Shown in pieces: positions 1 to 5,716 of a DNA stretch of 16,709 nucleotides. A program made the translations under genes and the position numbers. Positions within the stretch are counted from its first letter, which is position 1. Every line of letters begins with the position of its first letter. This DNA comes from an uncultured Eubacteriales bacterium (lineage in GTDB: Bacteria > Bacillota > Clostridia > Peptostreptococcales > Anaerovoracaceae). The notes beneath the pieces are model-generated. The model did not search any database. It was not told the origin of the DNA and saw nothing but the letters and a program-made list of their open reading frames with translations. Location: NCBI GenBank assembly GCA_900542565.1, contig UQOC01000051.1, forward strand, positions 1 through 16,709. Direction: 5' to 3'.

Positions 1-45
1 AAGCACCGCAACCCTGATACACATTGTATCAAAATTGCAGTGCTT
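1..45 (-). terminator. Hairpin downstream of the original tRNA-Ala 3' end
   Basis: Positions 1-20 and 26-45 form a long imperfect stem: AAGCAC, GCAA and TGATAC on the left pair with GTATCA, TTGC and GTGCTT on the right. It lies just past the 3' end of the split tRNA fragment, so it is probably the chromosomal terminator of the tRNA-Ala transcript before the element inserted. The T-tract would fall outside the window and cannot be checked. Confidence 0.5.
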
Positions 46-48
46 CTT

Positions 49-96
49 TGGTGGACCCGAAGGGATTCGAACCCTCGGTCTCTGCGTTGCGAACGC
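49..96 (-). repeat. attL: 48-bp 3' fragment of tRNA-Ala left by integration
   Basis: These 48 bases are identical to 4020-4067, the 3' part of the intact tRNA-Ala gene from the encoded CCA to the anticodon stem. The match ends at position 97, where the tRNA 5' half is missing. A complete tRNA at one end and a 3' fragment in the same orientation at the other is the standard signature of integration into a tRNA 3' end. The fragment cannot make a tRNA. Confidence 0.92.
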
Positions 97-247
97 GTGG
101 AAAGATGTAGTATTTTCAACGGTTATAAGTGACATTGCAACATGGAGCGCAACACCTTACGGATGGTTTTGCCGTGTATAATCTAATTAAATCTTTTGTC
201 ATCCTTTAAGGATTGTGAGTAGAAACTATTTTTTTGAGTGGTAAACA

Positions 248-290
248 AAAAAAGAAATGAGGGGGCTATGCGCCCCCCCTATTTCTTTTT
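248..290. terminator. Bidirectional hairpin terminator
   Basis: An A-rich arm (249-258) pairs with ATTTCTTTTT (281-290), and inside it GGGGG pairs with a C-run. A T-tract follows on either strand. It lies between the left att site and the last gene of the element, in a stretch (97-374) where I see no gene. Confidence 0.75.
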
Positions 291-332
291 AGGTTTATGA
301 TTTATATTTTTATTCACAGGCCAAGTGCGTAT

Positions 333-359
333 AAAAAAGCAGGGCCTGTGCGGCCCTGC
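333..359 (-). terminator. Terminator after the SecB-like gene
   Basis: GCAGGGCC (339-346) and GGCCCTGC (352-359) form a perfect 8-bp stem with a 5-nt loop, followed on the minus strand by TTTTTT. It starts 15 bases past the SecB-like stop codon and would end the hicB-secB transcript. Confidence 0.85.
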
Positions 360-374
360 CTTCTAAATTTTGAA

Positions 375-797
375 TTAATTATTTGTTGTTGCTATCCCTG
401 GAGGTAAAACTATTGGTGTCTGCCCAAACGAAGCGGTTATTTCAGCTATTAGCAACGACATTCTTCCCATGAGGTTTCCGAGTACAAATTCGCCGTTTTT
501 CTGAAATTCTTCTGCCAGGTTTATACTTTCCCAGTCATGTTCATCTTTTTTGTCCTTCTTGAATTTGAGGATTGCGCCATAAGATACCGACAAGTCAAAC
601 ATTTCCCTTGGTTCCAACTCCAATGTCCGCTCCACTGTTATTCTGACTTGTTGTTCCTGCAATTCGACATCTATCCTATCCGAGCAATTCATGCGGTAGC
701 TTTGTGGTCTGTTTTTAGTTTCTATTCTGTTATATGTGACTTTGTCTAAATAAAACTCCTGAATTTCTTCAAAATATTCTGCTAAATTTTTAATCAT
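375..797 (-). CDS. SecB-like chaperone, probable TAC-module member
   Basis: This 140-aa acidic protein resembles the SecB export-chaperone fold. After a mixed strand/helix body (about residues 1-105) the end has the SecB-type layout: a helix with LMGRMSLLIAEITASFG, then TPIVLPPGI, comparable to the helix plus P-x-L-x-L-P-P tail of SecB-like proteins. The start is the internal ATG at 797, because AAGGAG lies upstream at a usable distance and the longer frame from 827 would overlap hicB. The gene follows the hicB stop by only four bases, so the two are surely cotranscribed. SecB is rare in Firmicutes; solitary SecB-like proteins beside toxin-antitoxin genes are known as TAC chaperones (HigBA-Rv1957 of M. 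tuberculosis). Its likely partner is the extended HicB. Family assignment rests on pattern recognition, so it is probable, not certain. Confidence 0.7.
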   Translation of the reverse strand: MIKNLAEYFEEIQEFYLDKVTYNRIETKNRPQSYRMNCSDRIDVELQEQQVRITVERTLELEPREMFDLSVSYGAILKFKKDKKDEHDWESINLAEEFQKNGEFVLGNLMGRMSLLIAEITASFGQTPIVLPPGIATTNN

Positions 798-801
798 GAT
801 C

Positions 802-1305
802 TTACATCTCCTTGCCGAAATCGCCATTTGATGATTTATCTATATTGAAAGGGACAATGTTGGATCCATCTATCATTATCCTATCACCAGCCATGTATGT
901 TGACTCATTTTTTATCCATTTAACCTCAATGTGCTCGTTTTGCAAGTATTCGTTCGTTTCCTCTCCACCCAACACATAATTTTTAATAGCTTTCTCTACC
1001 GTTGCATTTAATGTGTCTCCATTTAGTGCCGCAAGATTAGCTATTTTTTTGTGTAATTCTGGAGAGATTCTTACATTAAATGTGCCTTTATACTCTTTTT
1101 CAGGTGCTTTCCCCACCTCTGCGCAGAAAGATAAATAATCATCTACGGCTGCATGAAATTCTTTTTCGGCATCTTGAGCGTTTTGACATTCAAAATCAAT
1201 CAGATCGTCTATGCCTTCAATTTTTCCCCTGAGCACCAAATCCTCTGAATCAAATTCAACTTTTGTATGGTATCCCTTATATTCAAATATATTTTTCTGT
1301 TTCAT
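802..1305 (-). CDS. hicB: HicB-family antitoxin with C-terminal extension
   Basis: HicB antitoxins neutralise the HicA mRNA interferase and repress their own operon. Residues 5-65 match the HicB partial RNase-H-like fold (FEYKGYHTKVEFDSED, then DAEKEFHAAVDDYLSFC). Residues 72-111 are a ribbon-helix-helix DNA-binding segment (YKGTFNVRISPELHKKIA and the following helix). The protein is 167 aa, whereas this HicB type usually stops soon after the ribbon-helix-helix at about 110 aa. The extra 55 residues (112-167) include the hydrophobic stretches VKWIKN and DRIMIDGSNIVPFNI. Since a SecB-like gene follows directly, this tail may be a chaperone-addiction segment (inference). The ATG at 1305 has GGGGAG nine bases upstream. 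The gene starts three bases after the hicA remnant's stop. Confidence 0.88.
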   Translation of the reverse strand: MKQKNIFEYKGYHTKVEFDSEDLVLRGKIEGIDDLIDFECQNAQDAEKEFHAAVDDYLSFCAEVGKAPEKEYKGTFNVRISPELHKKIANLAALNGDTLNATVEKAIKNYVLGGEETNEYLQNEHIEVKWIKNESTYMAGDRIMIDGSNIVPFNIDKSSNGDFGKEM

Positions 1306-1308
1306 TAC

Positions 1309-1434
1309 TCACAACTCCCCTAAATTAGATAAAAAGTCGACCAAATCTTCAACGGCTCCTCTTTTCATAACATTTCCAGGATGCGGCTTATGTAATAATA
1401 TTACCTTTTTATCTTCTCTTCTGTAGAATTTCAC
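1309..1434 (-). pseudogene. hicA: 3' half of hicA toxin, 5' end deleted
   Basis: Reading in frame to the TGA at 1309-1311 gives VKFYRREDKKVILLHKPHPG followed by NVMKRGAVEDLVDFLSNLGEL. This matches the C-terminal half of HicA toxins of the type with an LHKPHPGN motif and a final helix, which are about 80 aa long. The N-terminal half is absent: upstream, the DNA becomes the scaffold gene in another frame, so the breakpoint is near 1430-1440. There is no good start codon or ribosome site. The toxin is therefore very probably dead while the antitoxin and chaperone genes after it are intact. Confidence 0.8.
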
Positions 1435-1723
1435 CCTTGTCTGCTCTGTACTTTTCCTTTTCTTCTGCTGTCATCTGTGCCAGCTTTTCGGCCTCAGATA
1501 CTTTAGTGTCTGTCAAGGTTCGCCATTTCTTTTCGGCGTTAGCAACTGCTGTATTGATCGCCTTTTGTACTCGTCTATCAAATTCGGCCTGGTAATCACC
1601 AGTTTTGAGGAAATCATCAAAAGTTTTTGGTTCTGCTGGTTCTTGCTGTGTGCCGGCTCCGTCTCCACCTTCGGCTCCGCCGCCTTCGCCATCAGCAAAA
1701 ATCTGAAATTTTTTCTTTATCAT
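1409..1723 (-). pseudogene. Truncated phage capsid scaffold protein (DUF4355-type)
   Basis: The 104-aa frame has an acidic Gly/Glu/Pro-rich start and then a charged helical stretch (FLKTGDYQAEFDRRVQKAIN, KLAQMTAEEKEKYRADK) typical of Firmicutes phage scaffold proteins annotated DUF4355. Those are usually about 190-200 aa, so roughly half is missing. The frame's last ten residues come from fusion to the hicA remnant. The N-terminus MIKKKFQIFADGEGG resembles the Prp cleavage motif known from ribosomal protein L27 and phage capsid or scaffold proteins (F-Q-x-F-A), and a Prp homologue lies directly upstream with an ATGA overlap. AAAGGA precedes the ATG. No capsid gene follows, so it has no obvious job now. 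Confidence 0.78.
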
Positions 1724-2055
1724 GGTTTTTTCCTTTCTGCCCCGGCCCGTTCATTGCCCAGGCCGTTGCGGTAAACTTTGACTCTGTCTGGGTGTTCAGC
1801 CTCCACAGACTGAACACCAATAAAAAAGGAACTCATCAGAACCTTTGCGGTTTCTGACAAATTCCTGAAATATATATCAGCCCTGCCGGGCGATACATCA
1901 TATTTTATTTTATCCTCGGTCATCTGTTCGACCGATTCTATAAACGCCCACATAAGGGCGGAAATGGAAGCGCACACGATGTCATAGCCTTCCGGCGCAT
2001 AGTACGCATGGCCCCTTATCTGGATTCCGCCATCATGGGCGGTTATTACAATCAA
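1720..2055 (-). CDS. Prp-type cysteine protease, phage copy
   Basis: This 111-aa protein matches the Prp (YsxB) family, which in Firmicutes trims the N-terminal extension of ribosomal protein L27 and also processes some phage head proteins. Its catalytic pair is visible: GHA with His16 and DIVCASISAL with Cys28, 12 residues apart as in the family. The start is TTG at 2055, supported by AGGAGG nine bases upstream; this overlaps the thioredoxin-like gene by 23 bases. The scaffold gene follows with an ATGA overlap and carries a matching cleavage-like N-terminus. The cellular Prp gene normally sits between rplU and rpmA, so this is most likely a phage-borne copy. Confidence 0.85.
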   Translation of the reverse strand: MIVITAHDGGIQIRGHAYYAPEGYDIVCASISALMWAFIESVEQMTEDKIKYDVSPGRADIYFRNLSETAKVLMSSFFIGVQSVEAEHPDRVKVYRNGLGNERAGAERKKP

Positions 2056-2332
2056 AGTAAAATTCCTCCTTTAGATCGCATAGGCCGATCACTCTTTTTT
2101 GCGGCTTGCCGTTTGCAAACAACACATATAACGGCAGCCCATTAGTTATAAATTGGTTTAATAGCTTGGGATTGCGCTGAAAATCGCATTTTCCCGTCAT
2201 TACTCCCGTTTCTGCTTCAAAGGCTGCCAGATTTTTAAGCCCCTTTTGGCACTTGCCGCACCATGAGGCGTAAAACTCAATTAAAATGGCACCTGTTATG
2301 GTGCCTATGTTTTTATCTGTTATTTCTATCAC
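2033..2332 (-). CDS. Thioredoxin-like protein, phage head operon
   Basis: The 99-aa protein has the thioredoxin pattern: a strand AILIEFYASWCGKCQKGL with the redox motif WCGKC (residues 24-28), then a shortened domain with GLPLYVLFANGKPQKRVIG, where the P matches the conserved cis-proline. The start is GTG at 2332 with AAGGA six bases upstream, embedded in the stop of the preceding gene. It overlaps the Prp gene by 23 bases, which suggests translational coupling. Thioredoxin-like genes often sit near prp and scaffold genes in Firmicutes prophages. Role in the virion or in redox control is not known. Confidence 0.8.
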   Translation of the reverse strand: MIEITDKNIGTITGAILIEFYASWCGKCQKGLKNLAAFEAETGVMTGKCDFQRNPKLLNQFITNGLPLYVLFANGKPQKRVIGLCDLKEEFYFDCNNRP

Positions 2333-2334
2333 TT

Positions 2335-2517
2335 TTATTCCTTCGTTTTAGGTTCAAACTTTATTCCATTGTTACATTCCTTTAAGTCTCTCTTATCTTT
2401 ATTTAGCCATCCTTTTGGCCATCCATCCGGAAAAGCGTCACAACATCCACGCCACCCATCCTTGTTTGGGTGCCTGTGAGTGCATTTATCACACTGTGAA
2501 TCAAGATAAATAGACAT
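2335..2517 (-). CDS. Small Cys-rich protein, probable metal binding
   Basis: This 60-aa protein has six cysteines. CDKC near the start, CC in the middle (GWRGCCDAFPDGWP) and a later C suggest a small zinc-ribbon-like fold. It is rich in Trp and Gly-Trp pairs. No function can be named. It starts inside a TAATG overlap with the short ORF upstream and is followed two bases later by the thioredoxin-like gene, so it belongs to the same operon. Small Cys-rich proteins of this kind occur in phage structural operons. Confidence 0.65.
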   Translation of the reverse strand: MSIYLDSQCDKCTHRHPNKDGWRGCCDAFPDGWPKGWLNKDKRDLKECNNGIKFEPKTKE

Positions 2518-2627
2518 TATTTCTTCCTCCCGATATACTGTTCATACAAATCTATTGCCTCTTGGCTTATATCATCGCCTCTATTAAGCAACTCATGCAC
2601 GACTCCACTTGTACGGGCTGCGGACAT
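2517..2627 (-). CDS. Short ORF of 36 aa, possible C-terminal fragment
   Basis: An ATG at 2627 opens a 36-aa frame (MSAARTSGVVHELLNRGDDI then SQEAIDLYEQYIGRKK) that ends in TAATG shared with the Cys-rich gene, a coupling typical of real operon genes. There is no clear ribosome site, and a stop lies six codons upstream (L-F-A-I precede the Met). It may be the tail of a longer phage protein whose front was deleted, next to the integrase control region. Function unknown. Confidence 0.5.
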   Translation of the reverse strand: MSAARTSGVVHELLNRGDDISQEAIDLYEQYIGRKK

Positions 2628-2718
2628 TATTGCAAATAGAATTTATTATCATGTGCTCAATGACAAAGATATTTATAGTATAAATAATATGTATATATCA
2701 CTACTACCATAAAACAAA

Positions 2719-2738
2719 ACCTCCGATGATACGGAGGT
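2719..2738 (-). terminator. Small hairpin with T-tract on the minus strand
   Basis: ACCTCCG (2719-2725) and CGGAGGT (2732-2738) make a perfect 7-bp stem with a 6-nt loop. On the minus strand it is followed by TTTTGTTTTATGG. It could terminate antisense transcription from the integrase side or act as an attenuator before the minus-strand operon. Confidence 0.55.
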
Positions 2739-2747
2739 AATGTATAC

Positions 2748-2798
2748 GGCTTGCATGGTACAAACCTTGATTCGCACTCATATTGTACCATGCCAGCC
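2748..2798. repeat. 16-bp inverted repeat upstream of integrase
   Basis: GGCTTGCATGGTACAA (2748-2763) is repeated inverted as TTGTACCATGCCAGCC (2783-2798), with one mismatch and a 19-bp spacer. It lies about 55 bases before the integrase start. It could be an operator for an excision or repressor protein, or a hairpin in the integrase leader. No regulator gene remains in the element. Confidence 0.7.
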
Positions 2799-2851
2799 CT
2801 GAAAAAGTCAAGTTTTAGGGTATTTTTGCGCCCAAAAATAGGAGGTACAGT

Positions 2852-3931
2852 ATGGGTAAACGCTATAAGTTTATAAAAACATTTTCCTATAACGGAAAAA
2901 GATACTATATCCGTGGGAACACGGAGCGGGAAGTATTTGAAAAAATGGCGCTGAAAAAGCGTGATCTGGAAGAAGGCAAGACGGTTATAAGTTCAAGTAT
3001 GACCGTGGAGACATGGGCATATAGAGCTGTAGAGTCATACAAAACCCGGCAGAAAGAGATCACATACAAGACATATATAAGCCGTATGCGCCACTGAATT
3101 TTAGAAGAGATAGGTACAATGCCGTTAAAGTCTGTTAAACCTATCCACTGCCAGGAGGTTTTGAACCTACAGGCTGGCAAAAGCAAGGCCCAAATTGCCG
3201 AGGTGTACCAAACCCTGAAATTTATTTTCGGGAAGGCGCAAGAAAACGGCCTGATTGCCACCAATCCGGCAGAACATATCATCAAACCTATCGGCACTAA
3301 AACCTACCGACGGGCAATCACTGAGAATGAGCGTAAACATTTGCTGAAAGTGGCAGAAACAGATCCCCGGTTTACGCTTTTTTTGTTAATGCTATTCTGC
3401 GGGTGTCGACCATCTGAGGCAATGGAAGCACAAGGCCGGGACATAACAGAAATAGACGGCTATCATGTATTGCATATCAGGGGCACTAAAACGTCCAACG
3501 CAGACCGATTTGTGCCCATTCCTGATGATTTATACCAAGTCATTAAAAAAACGCCTAAATTCGATTATATAAGCCCCAACGAGGCACGCAACAAACACAC
3601 CCAAAAAAGCTATCAACGATTATGCAAACACCTGCGCCGGGAAATGAATATATCTATAGGCTGCCGTGTATATAGAAATCAGTTAATCCCGCCCCTGCCG
3701 CTGGCAGACGACTTTGTACCGTATAACCTCCGACATACCTACTGTACCGATCTGCAAAAGAAGGGCATTGACATACGAACAGCTCAGTATCTCATGGGAC
3801 ACTCAGATATAAAAATGACAGCCAATATCTATACTCATGCAGATAACTCCACCATCGTTGACGCTGCAAAAATTCTATCGGGGTGCAACAGTGGGTGCAA
3901 CACCAAGATGACCGAAAATGCGCTAAAATGA
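2852..3931 (+). pseudogene. int: Tyrosine integrase interrupted by one in-frame TGA
   Basis: The frame encodes a 359-codon phage-type tyrosine recombinase that would integrate the element into tRNA-Ala. Residues 1-45 look like an arm-site DNA-binding domain (KFIKTFSYNGKRYYIRG); residues about 48-140 form the helical core-binding domain; the catalytic domain follows. In full-length numbering the active-site set is Arg186 (CGCRPSEA), Lys213 (RGTKTSNAD), Arg294 (YNLRHTYC), His317 (LMGHSD) and Tyr327 (NIYTHAD), with Tyr replacing the usual first His of HxxR, as in many Firmicutes integrases. A TGA at 3095-3097 (codon 82) interrupts it, with both halves in the same frame. The start has AGGAGG six bases upstream. 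An ATG at 3119 could restart the catalytic part. Probably inactive unless read through. Confidence 0.9.
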
Positions 3932-3973
3932 CTTTTTACCATCCGTTGTTAATCAAGAAATCGCAAAACAAAA

Positions 3974-4017
3974 ACCGCTGAAACTGTTGAAATCACAGTA
4001 TTTTCAGCGGCTTTTTA
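3974..4017. terminator. Bidirectional terminator between integrase and tRNA-Ala
   Basis: CCGCTGAAA (from 3975) pairs with TTTTCAGCGG (4001-4010), with CTTTTTATAT following on the plus strand and TTTTTGTTTT on the minus strand. It can end the integrase transcript and also the tRNA transcript, replacing the original tRNA terminator displaced by the element. Confidence 0.8.
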
Positions 4018-4019
4018 TA

Positions 4020-4067
4020 TGGTGGACCCGAAGGGATTCGAACCCTCGGTCTCTGCGTTGCGAACGC
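4020..4067 (-). repeat. attR: 48-bp repeat inside tRNA-Ala
   Basis: Identical to 49-96. Together they bound a unit of 3,971 bp. This copy completes the tRNA gene, so integration kept the tRNA functional. Confidence 0.92.
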
Positions 4068-4095
4068 AGCGCTTTCCCAGCTAAGCTACGAGCCC
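4020..4095 (-). tRNA. tRNA-Ala (anticodon CGC), CCA encoded
   Basis: The 73-nt body (4023-4095) folds into a full cloverleaf: acceptor GGGCTCG with CGGGTCC (two G-U pairs), D-stem GCTT/AAGC, anticodon stem CTGCG/CGCAG around the loop TTCGCAA with anticodon CGC, and a T-arm GAGGG-TTCGAAT-CCCTT. Discriminator A is followed by an encoded CCA. It reads GCG alanine codons. Its 3' part is the integration target of the neighbouring element. Confidence 0.95.
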
Positions 4096-4235
4096 ATATA
4101 ACGCTGATCACGACAATAATTTTACTCCAATTTGATCCGGCGGTCAATATCATATTTGCGGCCGGAGACATGCCGGGTGTAGGCTGGAGACATGCCATCT
4201 ATCTCGTGCGGTGAAATGCGATCTTTTCCGGGCGA

Positions 4236-4462
4236 TTGGCTTTTTTTACTGATGACCGGGGAAAAGCCAACATTTATCCGGAAAATATGCCGCCATGATC
4301 TAATGATCTGTCCGATGTTGGCTTTTTATATGCAGATAAAGATTTTAGACAACGGTTTCTCAAAAAACCGTTACCTTTTTTCTGTTAGCCTTGCCAAAAA
4401 GCCAACATCACCGTTTCAATCGACAAACTTCGACATCAATCGACCCTTATTGTTGGCTTTTT
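4236..4462. repeat. Alternating inverted repeats, two 12-bp-stem hairpins
   Basis: Five copies of one motif alternate in direction: TTGGCTTTTTTT (4236-4247), AAAAGCCAACAT (4262-4273), ATGTTGGCTTTT (4315-4326), AAAAAGCCAACA (4396-4407) and TGTTGGCTTTTT (4451-4462). The second and third form a perfect 12-bp stem with a 41-nt loop, the fourth and fifth another with a 43-nt loop. Each ends in a T-run on both strands and could terminate transcription either way. Other pairings of neighbouring copies are possible, so the structures are mutually exclusive. Confidence 0.8.
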
Positions 4463-4770
4463 CCGCTGCAAAGAAAAATCCAGCCAACCGGAGCCAAGCC
4501 TCATCGGGTATCGCCCCCGCCGCGATAGCTTTCTGGATTTGGTCAGTTGGTCTGTGCAGAACGAGCGAGATCGACAGGATCGCATAAAATTTGATTTTCT
4601 GTCATTTTTTTAGTGAATTTCAGGTCAACCTGGCATAAAAGCCCGGTCCATGTTGACAGAAAATCGTTTTTCCAACAGATTCGTCAATAAATCTCAGGAA
4701 TTTTTTAACGATTACGGTGTTTTTTCGATTTTTGTCAATTTCGATCTCCCGGCGCCGTGTGGGCCTGCAG

Positions 4771-4850
4771 CCCGCATACCGCAACGGCCCGCATACCGCA
4801 ACAACCCGCATACCGCAACAACCCACATACCGCAACAACCCGCATACCGG
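4771..4850. repeat. 17-bp tandem repeat, 4.7 copies
   Basis: The unit CCCGCATACCGCAACAA occurs at 4771, 4788, 4805 and 4822, with a partial fifth copy at 4839. Differences are GG for the last AA in copy 1 and one G-to-A in copy 4. It begins 12 bases past the end of znuB. The near identity of copies points to recent slippage. Confidence 0.92.
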
Positions 4851-4861
4851 CACGCCGCTCC

Positions 4862-5716
4862 CTAACTGGCCGCTTTCGGCAGCATTTTCCCGAAGCAGGC
4901 GCATATACCGAACATCACTATATCCACCGCAACGATGGTCGCCCCCACCGGGGTCCCCCATATGATCGATCCGGTTATGCCCAGCACTGCACAGACTACC
5001 GACAGCGCAGCCGAACATATGGTCACACGCAGAAAGTCGTCAAAGATCCTCATGGCCGATAAAGCCGGGAATATGACCAGAGCTGATACCAGCAGAGACC
5101 CGACAAGATTCATGGCAAGAACTATGATGACAGCAATGATAACGGCTATCATCAGATTATATACCTGAGCCTTTGTCCCGGTGGCAACAGCAAAGTCCTC
5201 GTCAAAAGTTACAGCGAATATCTTATTATAGAACAATACGAATATGGCCACCACAAGTGCCGACATGAAAACGCACAGCCAGACCTCGGTTTCTGTAAGG
5301 GTCAATATGGATGTGGAACCAAACAGTGTGCTGCATACATCTCCGCTGATGTTGGGAGATGTGGAAAAAATGTTCATCAGCAGATAACCTATGGCAAGGG
5401 CTCCCACCGAGATCATCGCAATGGCAGCGTCCCCCTTTATCCTGGTATCCTGCCCCGTGCGCAGCAGCAGGACAGCGCATATTATGGTGACGGGAGCCAC
5501 TATGAGCATTTCATCGGTCAGGTTCAGGACAGCTCCTATGGCTATGGCTCCGAAAGCCACATGGGAAAGGCCGTCTCCTATGAACGAAAATCTTTTCAGT
5601 ACCAGCGTAACTCCCAGCAAGGATGAGCACAGGGCGATCAGCACACCGACGATCATTGCGTAACGCACAAACGGATATTCAAAATAAAATGCCAGCTGCT
5701 CAAATATCCCGCTCAT
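4862..5716 (-). CDS. znuB: Zinc ABC transporter, membrane permease
   Basis: The 284-aa protein is a metal-type ABC permease (ABC-3 family), with some eight hydrophobic segments and conserved pieces such as GVTLVLKRFSFIGDGLSHVAFG near residue 40 and MNLVGSLLVSALVIFPALSA near 210. It would form the membrane channel for Zn(II) delivered by ZnuA, driven by ZnuC. The start at 5716 overlaps the znuC stop by four bases (ATGA), and AAGGAGG lies eight bases upstream. Its length is normal for the family. Manganese or iron transport is possible from the family alone, but the Zur-type regulator and His-rich ZnuA favour zinc. Confidence 0.92.
   Translation of the reverse strand: MSGIFEQLAFYFEYPFVRYAMIVGVLIALCSSLLGVTLVLKRFSFIGDGLSHVAFGAIAIGAVLNLTDEMLIVAPVTIICAVLLLRTGQDTRIKGDAAIAMISVGALAIGYLLMNIFSTSPNISGDVCSTLFGSTSILTLTETEVWLCVFMSALVVAIFVLFYNKIFAVTFDEDFAVATGTKAQVYNLMIAVIIAVIIVLAMNLVGSLLVSALVIFPALSAMRIFDDFLRVTICSAALSVVCAVLGITGSIIWGTPVGATIVAVDIVMFGICACFGKMLPKAAS

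Larger units (their letters stand above)
4096..4861. other. 766-bp gene-free region rich in repeats
   Basis: Between tRNA-Ala and the end of znuB I see no convincing gene. Open frames here lack ribosome sites and family features. It holds a doubled GGAGACATGCC near 4163-4195, five alternating copies of a GCCAACA motif (4236-4462) and a 17-bp tandem repeat (4771-4850). Confidence 0.7.

Noticed and set aside
3095..3097. TGA as a sense codon (recoding) in the integrase
   Set aside because: TGA serves as the normal stop for other genes here (hicA remnant, the FTR-like gene), and no selenocysteine-type context is visible.
4236..4462. Integron attC sites, because of GCCAAC/GTTGGC arms
   Set aside because: The arms do not fit the RYYYAAC/GTTRRRY core, and no cassette or integron integrase is present.
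4192..4587. 131-aa open frame on the plus strand after tRNA-Ala
   Set aside because: It runs through the alternating hairpins, so its repeated KPT-like pieces come from the DNA repeats. No ribosome site or family motif.
4620..5062. Several open frames over the 17-bp repeat on both strands
   Set aside because: A 17-bp unit keeps frames open and gives repeated peptides; the frames also overlap the well-supported znuB gene.
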